A DNA stretch of 64,000 nucleotides, from assembly GCF_900129325.1 (NCBI RefSeq), contig NZ_FQUP01000002.1, forward strand, positions 793,844-857,843, written 5' to 3'. This document shows positions 8,006-16,320 of the stretch, piece after piece. This DNA is from Kaistia soli DSM 19436. Lineage in GTDB: Bacteria; Pseudomonadota; Alphaproteobacteria; Rhizobiales; Kaistiaceae. The notes below the pieces were generated by a model, which saw only the letters and a program-made list of their open reading frames with translations, was not told where the DNA came from and did no database searches. Both the position numbers and the translations under genes were made by a program. Each line of letters begins with the position of its first letter. Positions within the stretch are counted from its first letter, which is position 1.

Positions 8006-9268
8006 ATGAGCGATCGAGAGCAGGATATTGTCGCCGTCGCCTGCGCGCTGCCGGCGGGGCTGAGTCGGCGGGTGTTCCTTCAGCTCGCGGGCGCAGCCGG
8101 CGTCTCGCTGGCAATGACGCCGGCCGTCACGCGGATGGCTGAAGCGGCTGAGATCATCCGCGGCAAGATTGCCAATCAGGTCTCGACGCCGGCGAACGAC
8201 TACTGGGCGGTCTGGACTCGCGCGTTCAATGAGGCTTCGGCCGCGCTCGGGCTGCAGTCGCAGGAGCTTTTTCACCAGAACGACACCGCACGGCAGCTCG
8301 CGCAGGTCCGCAGCCTTCCGGCCAGCCAGGCGAAGATGCTGATCGGCTGCGTGGAGCCGGCCGGTTCGCTACCAACCGTCGCGCGCTTCTGCCAGGACAG
8401 CGGCATCTACTATGTGCCGAGCTGGGAGTCGCCGGCCTGGTTCACCCCACCGGACATCGGCGACTACTACGTCTCCTTCGTCACGCCGAATTCGGTCGAG
8501 GGCGCCTATGAGGTGGCGAAGGCCCTGTTCGAGAGCATCGGTGGCGAGGGCAAGGTGGTCCACATCGCGGGAATGGCGACGCCAACCGATTCCTATCGCA
8601 CCGCCGGCCTCATGCAGGCCGCGAAGGAATATCCGGGCATCCAGATCGTCGGCGGGCTCCGGGCCAATTGGGACCGCGAACAGGCGCGCAAGGTGATGCT
8701 GTCGATGGTGACGGCGCATCCGGACATGAAGGCCGTGTTCGCGCAGAACGACAACATGGCGCTCGGCGTGCTCTCCGTGCTGCGCGAGCGCAAGCTCACC
8801 AATGTGAAGGTCTCGGGCGTCGACGGCCTGCCGGAGGGCCTCAAGGAAGTGGCCAAGGGCGAGCAGATGGTCGCCACTCACACCTCGCTGCCGCCCTATG
8901 GTGCGGGCTTCACGACGGTTCTCGCCTTCGATGCGCTGAACGGCTGGAAGCCGATGCTTGGCGAGCGGCTGCTCTTCACCGGCTCGGCTCTCGCCACGGC
9001 GGAAAACGCGGCCCGGATCGAAGCCGCCATCTACGGCAAGGATTCGAAGCCCTTCGACTGGGCGCTGATGAGCCGCGCGCTCAATCCCGAGACCTGGGAT
9101 CCGCAGAACAAGATCACCGCGATCGATCCGGACGTCTACTGGGCGCCATTCCCCGACGGCAAGGATCGCCTCAACGCCGTCTACAAGGGGGCGGCTGAAC
9201 GCGGAGAATTCTCCAAGGTCGATGCGCTTTACGCCGAACACTACAAGTCCGGCCCGGTCAAAGCCTGA
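8006..9268 (+). CDS. CUT2 sugar ABC transporter substrate-binding protein, Tat-exported
   Basis: 420-aa RbsB-type periplasmic binding protein (type 1 fold). The start at 8006 is preceded by GGGGAGGA; an in-frame TTG at 7991 lies inside that site and is rejected. The N terminus carries a twin-arginine signal, SRRVFLQ at residues 20-26, a hydrophobic stretch and cleavage near A47. RbsB relatives usually use Sec, so Tat export implies folding before export. It is the first gene of an importer operon with ATPase and permease downstream. The substrate is unknown; sugar or sugar-acid is likely. Confidence 0.9.
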   Translation: MSDREQDIVAVACALPAGLSRRVFLQLAGAAGVSLAMTPAVTRMAEAAEIIRGKIANQVSTPANDYWAVWTRAFNEASAALGLQSQELFHQNDTARQLAQVRSLPASQAKMLIGCVEPAGSLPTVARFCQDSGIYYVPSWESPAWFTPPDIGDYYVSFVTPNSVEGAYEVAKALFESIGGEGKVVHIAGMATPTDSYRTAGLMQAAKEYPGIQIVGGLRANWDREQARKVMLSMVTAHPDMKAVFAQNDNMALGVLSVLRERKLTNVKVSGVDGLPEGLKEVAKGEQMVATHTSLPPYGAGFTTVLAFDALNGWKPMLGERLLFTGSALATAENAARIEAAIYGKDSKPFDWALMSRALNPETWDPQNKITAIDPDVYWAPFPDGKDRLNAVYKGAAERGEFSKVDALYAEHYKSGPVKA

Positions 9269-9282
9269 CACGGCGCATCGTC

Positions 9283-10809
9283 ATGACCGCACCACCCCCG
9301 GCCCTTGAGCTGAGGGCTGTCACCAAACGCTATGGCACGGTGACGGCGCTCGGCGGCGTCGACCTCGTCCTTCCGCGCCATGGTGTCCTGGGGCTGGTGG
9401 GGGAGAACGGCGCCGGCAAATCGACGCTGATCTCGGTTATCAACGGCACTGCGCGGCCAACTGACGGGCAAATTCTCGTCAATGGTCGCGCCGTGAGCCT
9501 CGGCAGTCCATCCGAGGCGGCGCGCGCCGGCATCGCGACGGTGTTCCAGGAGCAGGGCCTCGTCGCGAACCTGCGCGTCTATGAAAACATGCTGCTCGGT
9601 CGCGAGCAGCAGTTCTCCCGCGCCGGCGTGCTCGGCAGCGCCGCGATGAAGCGCTTCGCCAGGAAGGTGCTTGGCGAGCTCGGCATCGTCATCGACCCGG
9701 ATGCCATCACGGGCGAGCTCGCCTTTGGCGAACGGCAACTTCTGGAGATCGCGAAGGCGTTCGCGCTCGGCCATCTCTATCCGGTCGAGCCGATCGTCCT
9801 CCTCGACGAGCCGACCAGTGCGCTGTCGGACCGCGAGACCGATATCCTGTTCGAGTCCATCCGCCGCTGGCGCGGCAAGGCCTCGATCGTCCTGGTGTCG
9901 CATCGGCTGTCGGACGTCTTTGCCGTCTGCGATGCTGTGACGACGCTGAAGGACGGGCGCGTCAGCGGTCATTGGCCGATTACCGAGGCAACCCCTGACA
10001 TCCTGCATGAGGCGATCGTCGGGCGGCCGCGCTCTGCTGGTTACTACAAGGAAAGCGAGCAGCGCGTCGCGCTTGGCGATGTCGTGCTTTCGCTCCGCGA
10101 CGTGCATGTTCCGGGCCGCCTTGACGGTGTCTCGGTGGAGGTTCGGGCCGGCGAGATCCTCGGCGTGGCCGGGGTGCTCGGTTCGGGCAAGACCGTGCTC
10201 GGTCAGGTGATCACAGGGGCGGTGCGCCCGAGCCGCGGCGAGATCAGCGTGCACGGACGGCGCCTCACGCCGGGCTCGCGGATCGCGGCGCTGTCGGCCG
10301 ATATCGGCAGCGTGCCGGCCGAGCGCAACACGGCCGGCGTCATCGGCATGCATTCGGTGCAGTCCAATCTGGTGCTGCCGAGCCTGCGCCGCTTCCGGCT
10401 GCCGCGCCTTCCGATCCTCTCAAGCCGCCGCCAGGCCGAGACGACCGATCGCTGGATCGAGCGGCTTCGCGTGAAGACGGCCGGGCGGACCCAGCAGATC
10501 CGCAATCTCTCGGGTGGCAATGCGCAGAAGATCGTCTTCGCGAAATGGTTGGCGCGGGGCGTTCGCGTCTTCGTGCTCGACGATCCGGGCCGCGGCCTCG
10601 ATGTCGGCGCCAAGGAAGAAATCTACAGCCTGCTGAGGAATCTGGCCCGCGAGAACGTCGCCATCGTGCTGATCTCCGACAACCTGCCCGAGGTGATAGG
10701 CCTGTCCAATCGCATCATCACTTTCCGCTCGGGCGCCGTCTCGGCCGAGATCGCCGCTCCCGCGCATGACAAGCCGTCAGAGACATCCGTCGTGACGAAC
10801 ATGGTCTAG
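9283..10809 (+). CDS. CUT2 sugar ABC transporter ATPase, two nucleotide-binding domains (RbsA-like)
   Basis: 508-aa double ATPase of a ribose-type importer. Domain 1 has Walker A GENGAGKST (residues 40-48) and Walker B LLDEPTSALS; domain 2 has GSGKT and the signature LSGGNAQK. In domain 2 the Walker B reads VLDDPGRGLDVG, with aspartate where the catalytic glutamate is expected (LLDEPTRG in relatives), so that site may hydrolyse ATP poorly. It begins 14 bp after the binding-protein gene, and the permease gene follows after 18 bp. Confidence 0.93.
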   Translation: MTAPPPALELRAVTKRYGTVTALGGVDLVLPRHGVLGLVGENGAGKSTLISVINGTARPTDGQILVNGRAVSLGSPSEAARAGIATVFQEQGLVANLRVYENMLLGREQQFSRAGVLGSAAMKRFARKVLGELGIVIDPDAITGELAFGERQLLEIAKAFALGHLYPVEPIVLLDEPTSALSDRETDILFESIRRWRGKASIVLVSHRLSDVFAVCDAVTTLKDGRVSGHWPITEATPDILHEAIVGRPRSAGYYKESEQRVALGDVVLSLRDVHVPGRLDGVSVEVRAGEILGVAGVLGSGKTVLGQVITGAVRPSRGEISVHGRRLTPGSRIAALSADIGSVPAERNTAGVIGMHSVQSNLVLPSLRRFRLPRLPILSSRRQAETTDRWIERLRVKTAGRTQQIRNLSGGNAQKIVFAKWLARGVRVFVLDDPGRGLDVGAKEEIYSLLRNLARENVAIVLISDNLPEVIGLSNRIITFRSGAVSAEIAAPAHDKPSETSVVTNMV

Positions 10810-10827
10810 TCCGAACCGGAGTCTCGC

Positions 10828-11817
10828 ATGTCCCAGACAATCCCCCACACGGCGTCCCGCCCCATGCGCTTCAGCTCCTTCGTCTCGAGACATGCCGTCT
10901 CGTTTTATCCGGTGCTGGTGATCCTGGCGCTCATCGTCTTCTTCGGCGTCCAGAATCCCTATTTCGCGACCTTCGACAATGCGATGAATATCGGCCGGCA
11001 GTCCTCGGTGCTGCTGCTCGTGGCGCTTGCCGGCACGATGGTCATCATGATCGGCTCCATCGATCTTTCGGTCGGGTCGATCGTGACGCTGTCCGGCATC
11101 GTGGCGGCGCTGGCCATCGATCCGCTCGGTCCGTCTGCTTCCGTGCTGGCCGGCATCGGCGTCGGCCTCATGGTGGGCTTCGTCAACGGCATGACCCTGG
11201 TCACGCTGAAGGTTCCCTCCTTCCTCGTCACGCTCGGCATGCTCTCGGTGCTGTCCGGCATCGCCAACATGATCTGCGGTGGTTCGTCGATCATGTTCAT
11301 GGACCAGGGCCTGACCGAACTCGTCAATTCGGAGCTTGTGCCGGGCCTGCCCAACATCATCCTGATCGCCCTCGTGACGGCGGCCATCCTCACCTTCGTC
11401 GCGTTCAAGACAGTGCTGGGACGCTACCTCTTCGCGATCGGTGGCGGCGAGGTGGTGGCCGCCAATGCCGGCGTCCCCGTCAATCGCTACAAGGTCTACG
11501 CCTTCATGCTGTCTGGCGGGCTCTGCGGCCTGGCCGGGGTGCTGCTGACATCGCAGGTCGGCGCCGGAACCCCGGCTGCCGGCGCCAACATGCTGCTCGA
11601 TTCGATCGCGGCGATCGTCATGGGCGGCACGGCGCTGTCGGGCGGCATCGGCGGCCCGCAGCGGACGATCCTCGGCGTCCTGGTCATCGCCATCCTGTCC
11701 AACGGGATGGACGTCACCGAGGTGTCCAGCTTCACCCAGGAGGTCGTCAAGGGCCTCGTCATCATCCTCGCCGTCGCCTCCACCATCGACCGCAAGAAAT
11801 ACCTCTTCATCAAGTGA
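10828..11817 (+). CDS. CUT2 sugar ABC transporter permease (RbsC-like)
   Basis: Inner-membrane permease of 329 aa with eight to ten hydrophobic segments and the family motif region around GSIDLSVGSIVTLSG (about residues 72-86) and GGTALSGGIGG (about 268-278). A GGAG site precedes the ATG. It forms the channel with the RbsA-like ATPase. A short hairpin (GGCCGG at 11818-11823 with CCGGCC at 11833-11838) follows the stop, and the cupin gene begins after 41 bp, so transcription probably continues. Confidence 0.93.
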   Translation: MSQTIPHTASRPMRFSSFVSRHAVSFYPVLVILALIVFFGVQNPYFATFDNAMNIGRQSSVLLLVALAGTMVIMIGSIDLSVGSIVTLSGIVAALAIDPLGPSASVLAGIGVGLMVGFVNGMTLVTLKVPSFLVTLGMLSVLSGIANMICGGSSIMFMDQGLTELVNSELVPGLPNIILIALVTAAILTFVAFKTVLGRYLFAIGGGEVVAANAGVPVNRYKVYAFMLSGGLCGLAGVLLTSQVGAGTPAAGANMLLDSIAAIVMGGTALSGGIGGPQRTILGVLVIAILSNGMDVTEVSSFTQEVVKGLVIILAVASTIDRKKYLFIK

Positions 11818-11858
11818 GGCCGGGGCGGTGCGCCGGCCCTGAATGCTCAGGAGCCAAT

Positions 11859-12284
11859 ATGTCTGAGAAAGTCATCCCCGTCGTGACCCGTGCTGGCGCG
11901 GAGCATTCCGGAACCGGCCAGTCCGGCGGCGCGGTTCGCGTCTCGGGCGTCAGCCCGCAACACACGCCGGCGACGAAGATCTGGTTCGGCAAGGTCTCGA
12001 ATAAGCCGGGCTATCGCTCCTATCCGCACCATCACGGCGAGGCGGAGACGGGCGGCTACGTCCTCAAGGGTCATGGACGCATCTATTACGGCGATAACTA
12101 CGCCGAGTTCGTCGACATGACCGACGGCGATTTCGTGTTCGTGCCGCCCTTCATGCCGCATGTCGAAGTCAATATGAGCACGACCGAGGAGCTCGTCTGG
12201 CTGACGACGCGCACGCCGGACAATATCGTCGTCAATCTCCCTGATGTGGACGACGCCTTGCTCACTGGCTATTCGCGCGGCTGA
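11859..12284 (+). CDS. Cupin domain protein
   Basis: 141-aa single-domain cupin. The first cupin motif is PHHHGEAETGGYVLKG (H57-H59, E61, E63) and the second is PPFMPHVEVN (H101), giving a plausible metal site. The start at 11859 has CAGGAG upstream; a longer frame from 11814 would overlap the permease stop. Small cupins in sugar operons may be isomerases, epimerases or dioxygenases. Which applies here cannot be decided. It sits between the importer and a lactonase-like gene, so it probably handles an early intermediate. Confidence 0.82.
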   Translation: MSEKVIPVVTRAGAEHSGTGQSGGAVRVSGVSPQHTPATKIWFGKVSNKPGYRSYPHHHGEAETGGYVLKGHGRIYYGDNYAEFVDMTDGDFVFVPPFMPHVEVNMSTTEELVWLTTRTPDNIVVNLPDVDDALLTGYSRG

Positions 12285-12308
12285 GCCATCAGATCCAAGG
12301 GAGGAAAT

Positions 12309-13097
12309 ATGACCGAGGTTCGCCTCTACATGCTCGATACGGGCATTCTCAAGTGCAAGTATCACGACATCTACCTGAACCAGGGCGGGGACTCCGATCT
12401 CGACATCCCCGTTCCGTTCTTCCTGATCACCCACCCGAAGGGCAACGTGGTGATCGACGGCGGCACGCCGGTCGAGTGTGCCACGGACCCGATGGGGCAT
12501 TGGGGGAAGGTCGCCGAATTCTTCCAGCCGGTCCTGACCGTCGAGCAGGGCTGCGTCGCGCAGGTCGAGGCGCTCGGCATCAGTTCGGAGAGCGTGCGCT
12601 ATGTCGTCCTCTCGCATCTCCATCTCGATCATGTCGGCGCCGTGGGCCGCTTTCCGAACGCGACCCATGTCGTGCAGCGCACGGAATATGAATACGCCTT
12701 CGCGCCCGACTGGTTCGCGGTGCTTGCCTATGTGCGCAAGGACTTCGACGATCCGGCGCTGAAGTGGCTCCTGCTTGAGGACGCCTGGGGCGACTTCTAC
12801 GATCTCTACGGCGATGGCTCGATCATCCTGATCCGCTCGCCCGGCCACACCTGCGGTCACCAGTCGATCCTCGTCCGGACGTCGGCCGGCCAGCATGTGC
12901 TGCTCGCCGTCGACGCAGCCGACACGCTCGATCATTGGGAAGAGCGCGCGCTGCCGGGCGCTCTCCATTCGACGATCGACTCGGTCCGCTCGGTCAAGAA
13001 GCTGAGGGCCGTCCAGGCAAAGACCGACGCGCTCGTCGTCGCGGGCCATGACGGGCGGCAGTGGGCGGACCTGCGCAAGGCGCCCGAATACTACTGA
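12309..13097 (+). CDS. Metallo-beta-lactamase fold hydrolase, N-acyl homoserine lactonase family (AiiA/AttM-like)
   Basis: 262-aa zinc hydrolase with all dinuclear ligands of AiiA-type lactonases: HLHLDH (H103, H105, D107, H108), H180, D202 and H247. An AGGGAGGAAAT site precedes the ATG. In AiiA a catalytic tyrosine (Tyr194) lies three residues after the bridging aspartate; here that position is D205 (VDAAD). Together with its place in a sugar-import operon between a cupin and an SDR, this suggests hydrolysis of a sugar-derived lactone rather than quorum-signal quenching. That substrate call is inference; the fold is secure. Confidence 0.88.
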   Translation: MTEVRLYMLDTGILKCKYHDIYLNQGGDSDLDIPVPFFLITHPKGNVVIDGGTPVECATDPMGHWGKVAEFFQPVLTVEQGCVAQVEALGISSESVRYVVLSHLHLDHVGAVGRFPNATHVVQRTEYEYAFAPDWFAVLAYVRKDFDDPALKWLLLEDAWGDFYDLYGDGSIILIRSPGHTCGHQSILVRTSAGQHVLLAVDAADTLDHWEERALPGALHSTIDSVRSVKKLRAVQAKTDALVVAGHDGRQWADLRKAPEYY

Positions 13098-13163
13098 GGA
13101 CATCGGCGTCCAGAAACAACACAAGATCGCGGTATGGCCGTGATGAACAAGGACAATGCCGTG

Positions 13164-13958
13164 ATGGATCTCACAGGTCGCCTCGCCATCGTCACAGGGG
13201 GCAGCCGTGGCCAGGGCGAGGCGGAAGCGCGGTTGCTCGCCCGGGCCGGGGCGGCGGTCCTCATTGCCGATGTGCTGGAAGCCGAGGGCAGGGCGCTCGC
13301 GAAGACCCTGACGGCCGAGGGCCGGGACGCACGCTTCGCGACGCTGGATGTCGCGCAGCCCGAAAGCTGGGCGGCGTTGATGGCCGAGGCCGCAGGCTGG
13401 AAGGGACGCCTCGACGTCCTCGTCAATAACGCCGGAATCATCAACCGCAGCTCCGTCAGCGATACGACCCTGGACGGATGGAACCGCCTTCTCGGCATCA
13501 ACCTGACGGGGACGTTCCTCGGGATTCAGGCGGCCGCGCCGCTCATGCGGGCCACCGGCGGAGGGAGTATCGTCAACATCGCTTCCAACAGCGCGTTTTC
13601 GGGCCACTATGACCCGGCTTACACGGCCAGCAAATGGGGCGTGCGCGGCCTCACGCGGACCGCGGCGATGGAATATGTAACCTGGGGCATTCGCGTGAAC
13701 AGCGTTTGTCCGGGCCTGATCGTGACCGGCCTCAACGCCAACGCGTCGCATCTCGCGCCGATGATCGGGCTGACGCCCATGGGGCGCAGCGGCACGCCCG
13801 ATGAAGTGGCGCAGCTCGTGCTCTTCCTCGCTTCAGATGCCTCATCCTTCATTACCGGCGAGGATTTCACCATCGATGGCGGCTTCACGGCCGGCGCCGC
13901 CTATCGCAGGGTGGCCGTCGAGAGCGGGCTCTTGCCGCCCCCCATCGACAACGGCTAA
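13164..13958 (+). CDS. SDR family oxidoreductase
   Basis: 264-aa short-chain dehydrogenase with TGGSRGQG at residues 11-18, D36 after the second strand, NNAG at 88-91 and YTASK giving Y153 and K157. The start at 13164 is preferred because AAGGA lies 10 nt upstream and it gives the short N terminus usual in SDRs; ATGs at 13134 and 13143 are in frame. It is the last gene of the run, 66 bp after the lactonase-like gene, and could make the lactone substrate by oxidising a cyclic sugar. The order of reactions is inferred. Confidence 0.88.
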   Translation: MDLTGRLAIVTGGSRGQGEAEARLLARAGAAVLIADVLEAEGRALAKTLTAEGRDARFATLDVAQPESWAALMAEAAGWKGRLDVLVNNAGIINRSSVSDTTLDGWNRLLGINLTGTFLGIQAAAPLMRATGGGSIVNIASNSAFSGHYDPAYTASKWGVRGLTRTAAMEYVTWGIRVNSVCPGLIVTGLNANASHLAPMIGLTPMGRSGTPDEVAQLVLFLASDASSFITGEDFTIDGGFTAGAAYRRVAVESGLLPPPIDNG

Positions 13959-14221
13959 AGCGCTTCATGCCTAATTGAAGCCTATGTGGCCTTGGCGAGA
14001 CCGTGGGACGCGTCCGGCCGCCATGAGCGAGCCGACATCATGCCACATCTTGGGAGTTTGACGGTAGCCTGGTCCGGGGGAAGCCGCGCGTCCGAGCGCC
14101 AGCTCTCGACGATCGTTGGATGGTCGGCTGGCCGGATGGCGATGCTGGCCACAAGGGTCGGCATACTGCCGCTCGCTCGCTCCAGACGCTGCACTGCTTC
14201 GGCCAGCGCGCCCCCATAACG
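13959..14221. other. Intergenic stretch without a recognised gene
   Basis: About 260 bases between the SDR stop and the tRNA-Leu terminator. Short frames exist on both strands but none has a ribosome site or a recognisable protein pattern. I see no terminator for the SDR operon here beyond a weak self-complementary stretch after its stop. Confidence 0.4.
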
Positions 14222-14252
14222 AAAACGCCCGCACCTGGATCAGGTGCGGGCG
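14222..14252 (-). terminator. Rho-independent terminator of tRNA-Leu
   Basis: A 12-bp perfect inverted repeat (CGCCCGCACCTG at 14226-14237 and its complement at 14241-14252) with a 3-nt loop. Read on the minus strand it is followed by TTTT. It lies 43 bp after the tRNA 3' end. Confidence 0.88.
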
Positions 14253-14295
14253 CTAACGCGAAACCCCGAAATATATCAGGATTATAGCAGATGAC

Positions 14296-14380
14296 TGGTG
14301 CCCAGAAGAGGACTCGAACCTCCACGACTTGCGTCACACGGACCTGAACCGTGCGCGTCTACCAATTCCGCCATCTGGGC
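14296..14380 (-). tRNA. tRNA-Leu, anticodon CAG
   Basis: Read on the minus strand it begins GCCCAGA and ends TCTGGGC-A-CCA, giving a 7-bp acceptor stem, discriminator A and an encoded CCA. The anticodon arm is CACGG/CCGTG around loop TTCAGGT, anticodon CAG at 14344-14346. The long variable arm and GGTTCGAGTCC T-arm are those of a class II leucine tRNA. Confidence 0.96.
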
Positions 14381-14390
14381 GACGGCCGGA

Positions 14391-14419
14391 TGCTTAAGGG
14401 GGCGGTCGCGGCTTGTCAA
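14391..14419 (-). promoter_or_regulatory. Promoter of tRNA-Leu
   Basis: TTGACA (14419-14414 on the minus strand), a 17-nt spacer and TAAGCA (14396-14391). The -35 is a perfect match and the -10 ends 10 bp before the tRNA, so the leader is only a few nucleotides. It lies between the adenosine kinase stop and the tRNA. Confidence 0.65.
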
Positions 14420-14433
14420 TCGTCATTGCCGGC

Positions 14434-15438
14434 TTAGAGGGGATAACCCTGTTGACGAGCGAGATCGAGCAGCGAGACGGCCGGGCGCGGGCCGATATGG
14501 GTGATGACTTCGGCGGCGACCAACGAGCCGAGCGCGGCCGCGTCGGTGAGCGCGAAGCCGCATGCGACGCCATAGAGGAAGCCGGAGGCGTAGAGATCGC
14601 CGGCGCCCGTCGTGTCGACCACGGTCTCGACCGGCGTTGCCGGCACCTGCCGGATTCCGTCCGGCGTCACCACGAACGAGCCGTCGGGGCCGACGGTGAC
14701 CGCCGCCATGCGGCAATCGCCACGCAAGGCCTCGAGCGCCGCGCCGAAGCTGGATGTCTGGTAGAACGACTTCAGCTCGGCGTCGTTGGCGAACAGGATA
14801 TCGATGGTGCCGTCGCGCAGGAGACGCGTGAAGTCGCCGCGAAACCGATCGACGCAGAAGGCATCCGAAAGCGTCAGCGAGACCTGGCGCCCGGCCCCGT
14901 GGGCGATGTCGGCGGCCTTGAAGAACGCTTCGCGGGCGCTTGGCGCGTCCCAGAGAAAGCCCTCGAAATAAGTGATCGCCGTGTCGGCGACGAGCGCTGC
15001 GTCGATGTCGTCGGGGCCCAGCATGTGGCAGGCGCCGAGATAGGTATTCATCGTGCGCTCGCCATCCGGCGTGATGAAGATCATCGAGCGCGCAGTGGGC
15101 AGGCCGCCGGTCGGCAGCGGCGCGACGTCGAAGCGGGCGCCGATCGCTCGCATGTCATGGCGGTAGACCGCGCCGAGCTGGTCGTCGGCGACCTTGCCGA
15201 CATAGGAGCAGCGCCCGCCAAGCGAGGCGATGCCCGCAACCGTATTGCCGGCCGAGCCGCCCGAGGCCTCGATCGCCGGGCCCATGGCGGCGTAGAGTCG
15301 CTGCGATTCATCCATGTCGACGAGGCGCATCGATCCCTTGGACAGCTTCTGTTCGACCAGGAAATCGTCCTCCGCCCGTGCCAGAATGTCGACGATCGCG
15401 TTGCCCATACCGAGAACGTGATAGTGCGGGTCTGTCAT
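14434..15438 (-). CDS. Adenosine kinase-like PfkB family kinase
   Basis: 334-aa cytoplasmic ribokinase-family protein. The N-terminal substrate lid region (GMGNAIVDILA, then GGSAGNTVAGIASLGG) and the C-terminal DTTGAGD motif with its catalytic aspartate are intact. The opening and overall length match the alphaproteobacterial adenosine kinase group, which phosphorylates adenosine to AMP in purine salvage. Another sugar or nucleoside kinase of the same family cannot be excluded. It is upstream of tRNA-Leu, which has its own promoter. Confidence 0.85.
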   Translation of the reverse strand: MTDPHYHVLGMGNAIVDILARAEDDFLVEQKLSKGSMRLVDMDESQRLYAAMGPAIEASGGSAGNTVAGIASLGGRCSYVGKVADDQLGAVYRHDMRAIGARFDVAPLPTGGLPTARSMIFITPDGERTMNTYLGACHMLGPDDIDAALVADTAITYFEGFLWDAPSAREAFFKAADIAHGAGRQVSLTLSDAFCVDRFRGDFTRLLRDGTIDILFANDAELKSFYQTSSFGAALEALRGDCRMAAVTVGPDGSFVVTPDGIRQVPATPVETVVDTTGAGDLYASGFLYGVACGFALTDAAALGSLVAAEVITHIGPRPAVSLLDLARQQGYPL

Positions 15439-15631
15439 CGGGCAGGATCCTGGCTGGCGGCCGGTCGCGCCGGCTGGGAACTCGAGAGAATGCGCGACGG
15501 ACTATACAATCGGCAAGTTTCGGTGCAACCGCGCCATTCCGCCGGCAATGCGGCAATTCGAACCCGTTGCGACGCCTCGCGGCGATGACCATTTCGTTGA
15601 GGCCGGCGGCTGGTGCCGGAGGAGGATTTCG

Positions 15632-16309
15632 ATGCTCGCCGCTGCCTGGCTCGCTCTCCGCGATCTGCCGACGCCGCCCTTCCGCGCCGCGCTATGGAAG
15701 ATGCTGGGGCTGACGCTGCTGTTTCTCGTTCTCGCCTGGTTCGGGCTTCAGGCTTTGGTGGTTCACTTCGCGGTCTGGCCGAGCCAACCCTGGATCGAGA
15801 CGTCGATCGCGATCGTCAGCGGCGTCGGCTTCGTCATTGGTCTCGGCTTTCTGATCGGCCCGGTTTCGGCATTGATGGCGGGGCTGTTCTCCGACGACGT
15901 TGCCGCCGTGGTCGAGGAAACGCATTACCCACTCGATCCGCCGGGCACGCCCCTTTCGCTCGGCGCGAGCCTTCTGGGCACCCTTGGCTTTACGGCGACG
16001 ACCATCCTCGTCAATCTCATCTGCCTCGTTCTCCTGCTGGTGCCGGGCGTCAATCTCGTCGCGTTCTTTCTCGGCAATGGTTATCTGCTCGGGCGCGAGT
16101 TCTTCGAGGCCGCAGCCGCGCGCCATGGCGGTGTCGCGCGGGCGCGGTCGGTCCGGCGGGAACATGCCGGCTTGGTCTTGGTCGGCGGCTTCGTCATCGC
16201 GCTGTTCCTCGCCATACCAATCGTCAACCTCTTGACGCCGCTCTTTGCGATGGCCTTCATGACGCATCTTCATAAGCGCGTCGTCGGCAGCATTCCTGTT
16301 GAAGCCTGA
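15632..16309 (+). CDS. EI24/CysZ-like membrane protein
   Basis: 225-aa inner-membrane protein with four or five hydrophobic segments and the EI24-type signature of a long helical hairpin followed by NLVAFFLGNGYLLGREFFE. CysZ relatives import sulfate for cysteine synthesis; no sulfur genes lie beside this one, so function is open. The start at 15632 has a GGAGGAGG site; the frame can be extended upstream to 15548 without a ribosome site. A DUF2214 gene follows after 11 bp. Confidence 0.8.
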   Translation: MLAAAWLALRDLPTPPFRAALWKMLGLTLLFLVLAWFGLQALVVHFAVWPSQPWIETSIAIVSGVGFVIGLGFLIGPVSALMAGLFSDDVAAVVEETHYPLDPPGTPLSLGASLLGTLGFTATTILVNLICLVLLLVPGVNLVAFFLGNGYLLGREFFEAAAARHGGVARARSVRREHAGLVLVGGFVIALFLAIPIVNLLTPLFAMAFMTHLHKRVVGSIPVEA

Positions 16310-16320
16310 GGGTCCTAGCC

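Noticed and set aside
12309..13097. Quorum-quenching gene (attM/aiiA)
   Set aside because: The fold fits, but a changed active-site position and sugar-operon context make the specific name unsafe.
11847..13751. Minus-strand open frame of 634 codons across the cupin, lactonase and SDR genes
   Set aside because: Shadow of three recognisable plus-strand genes; the amino-acid composition is rich in R, H and D and matches no family.
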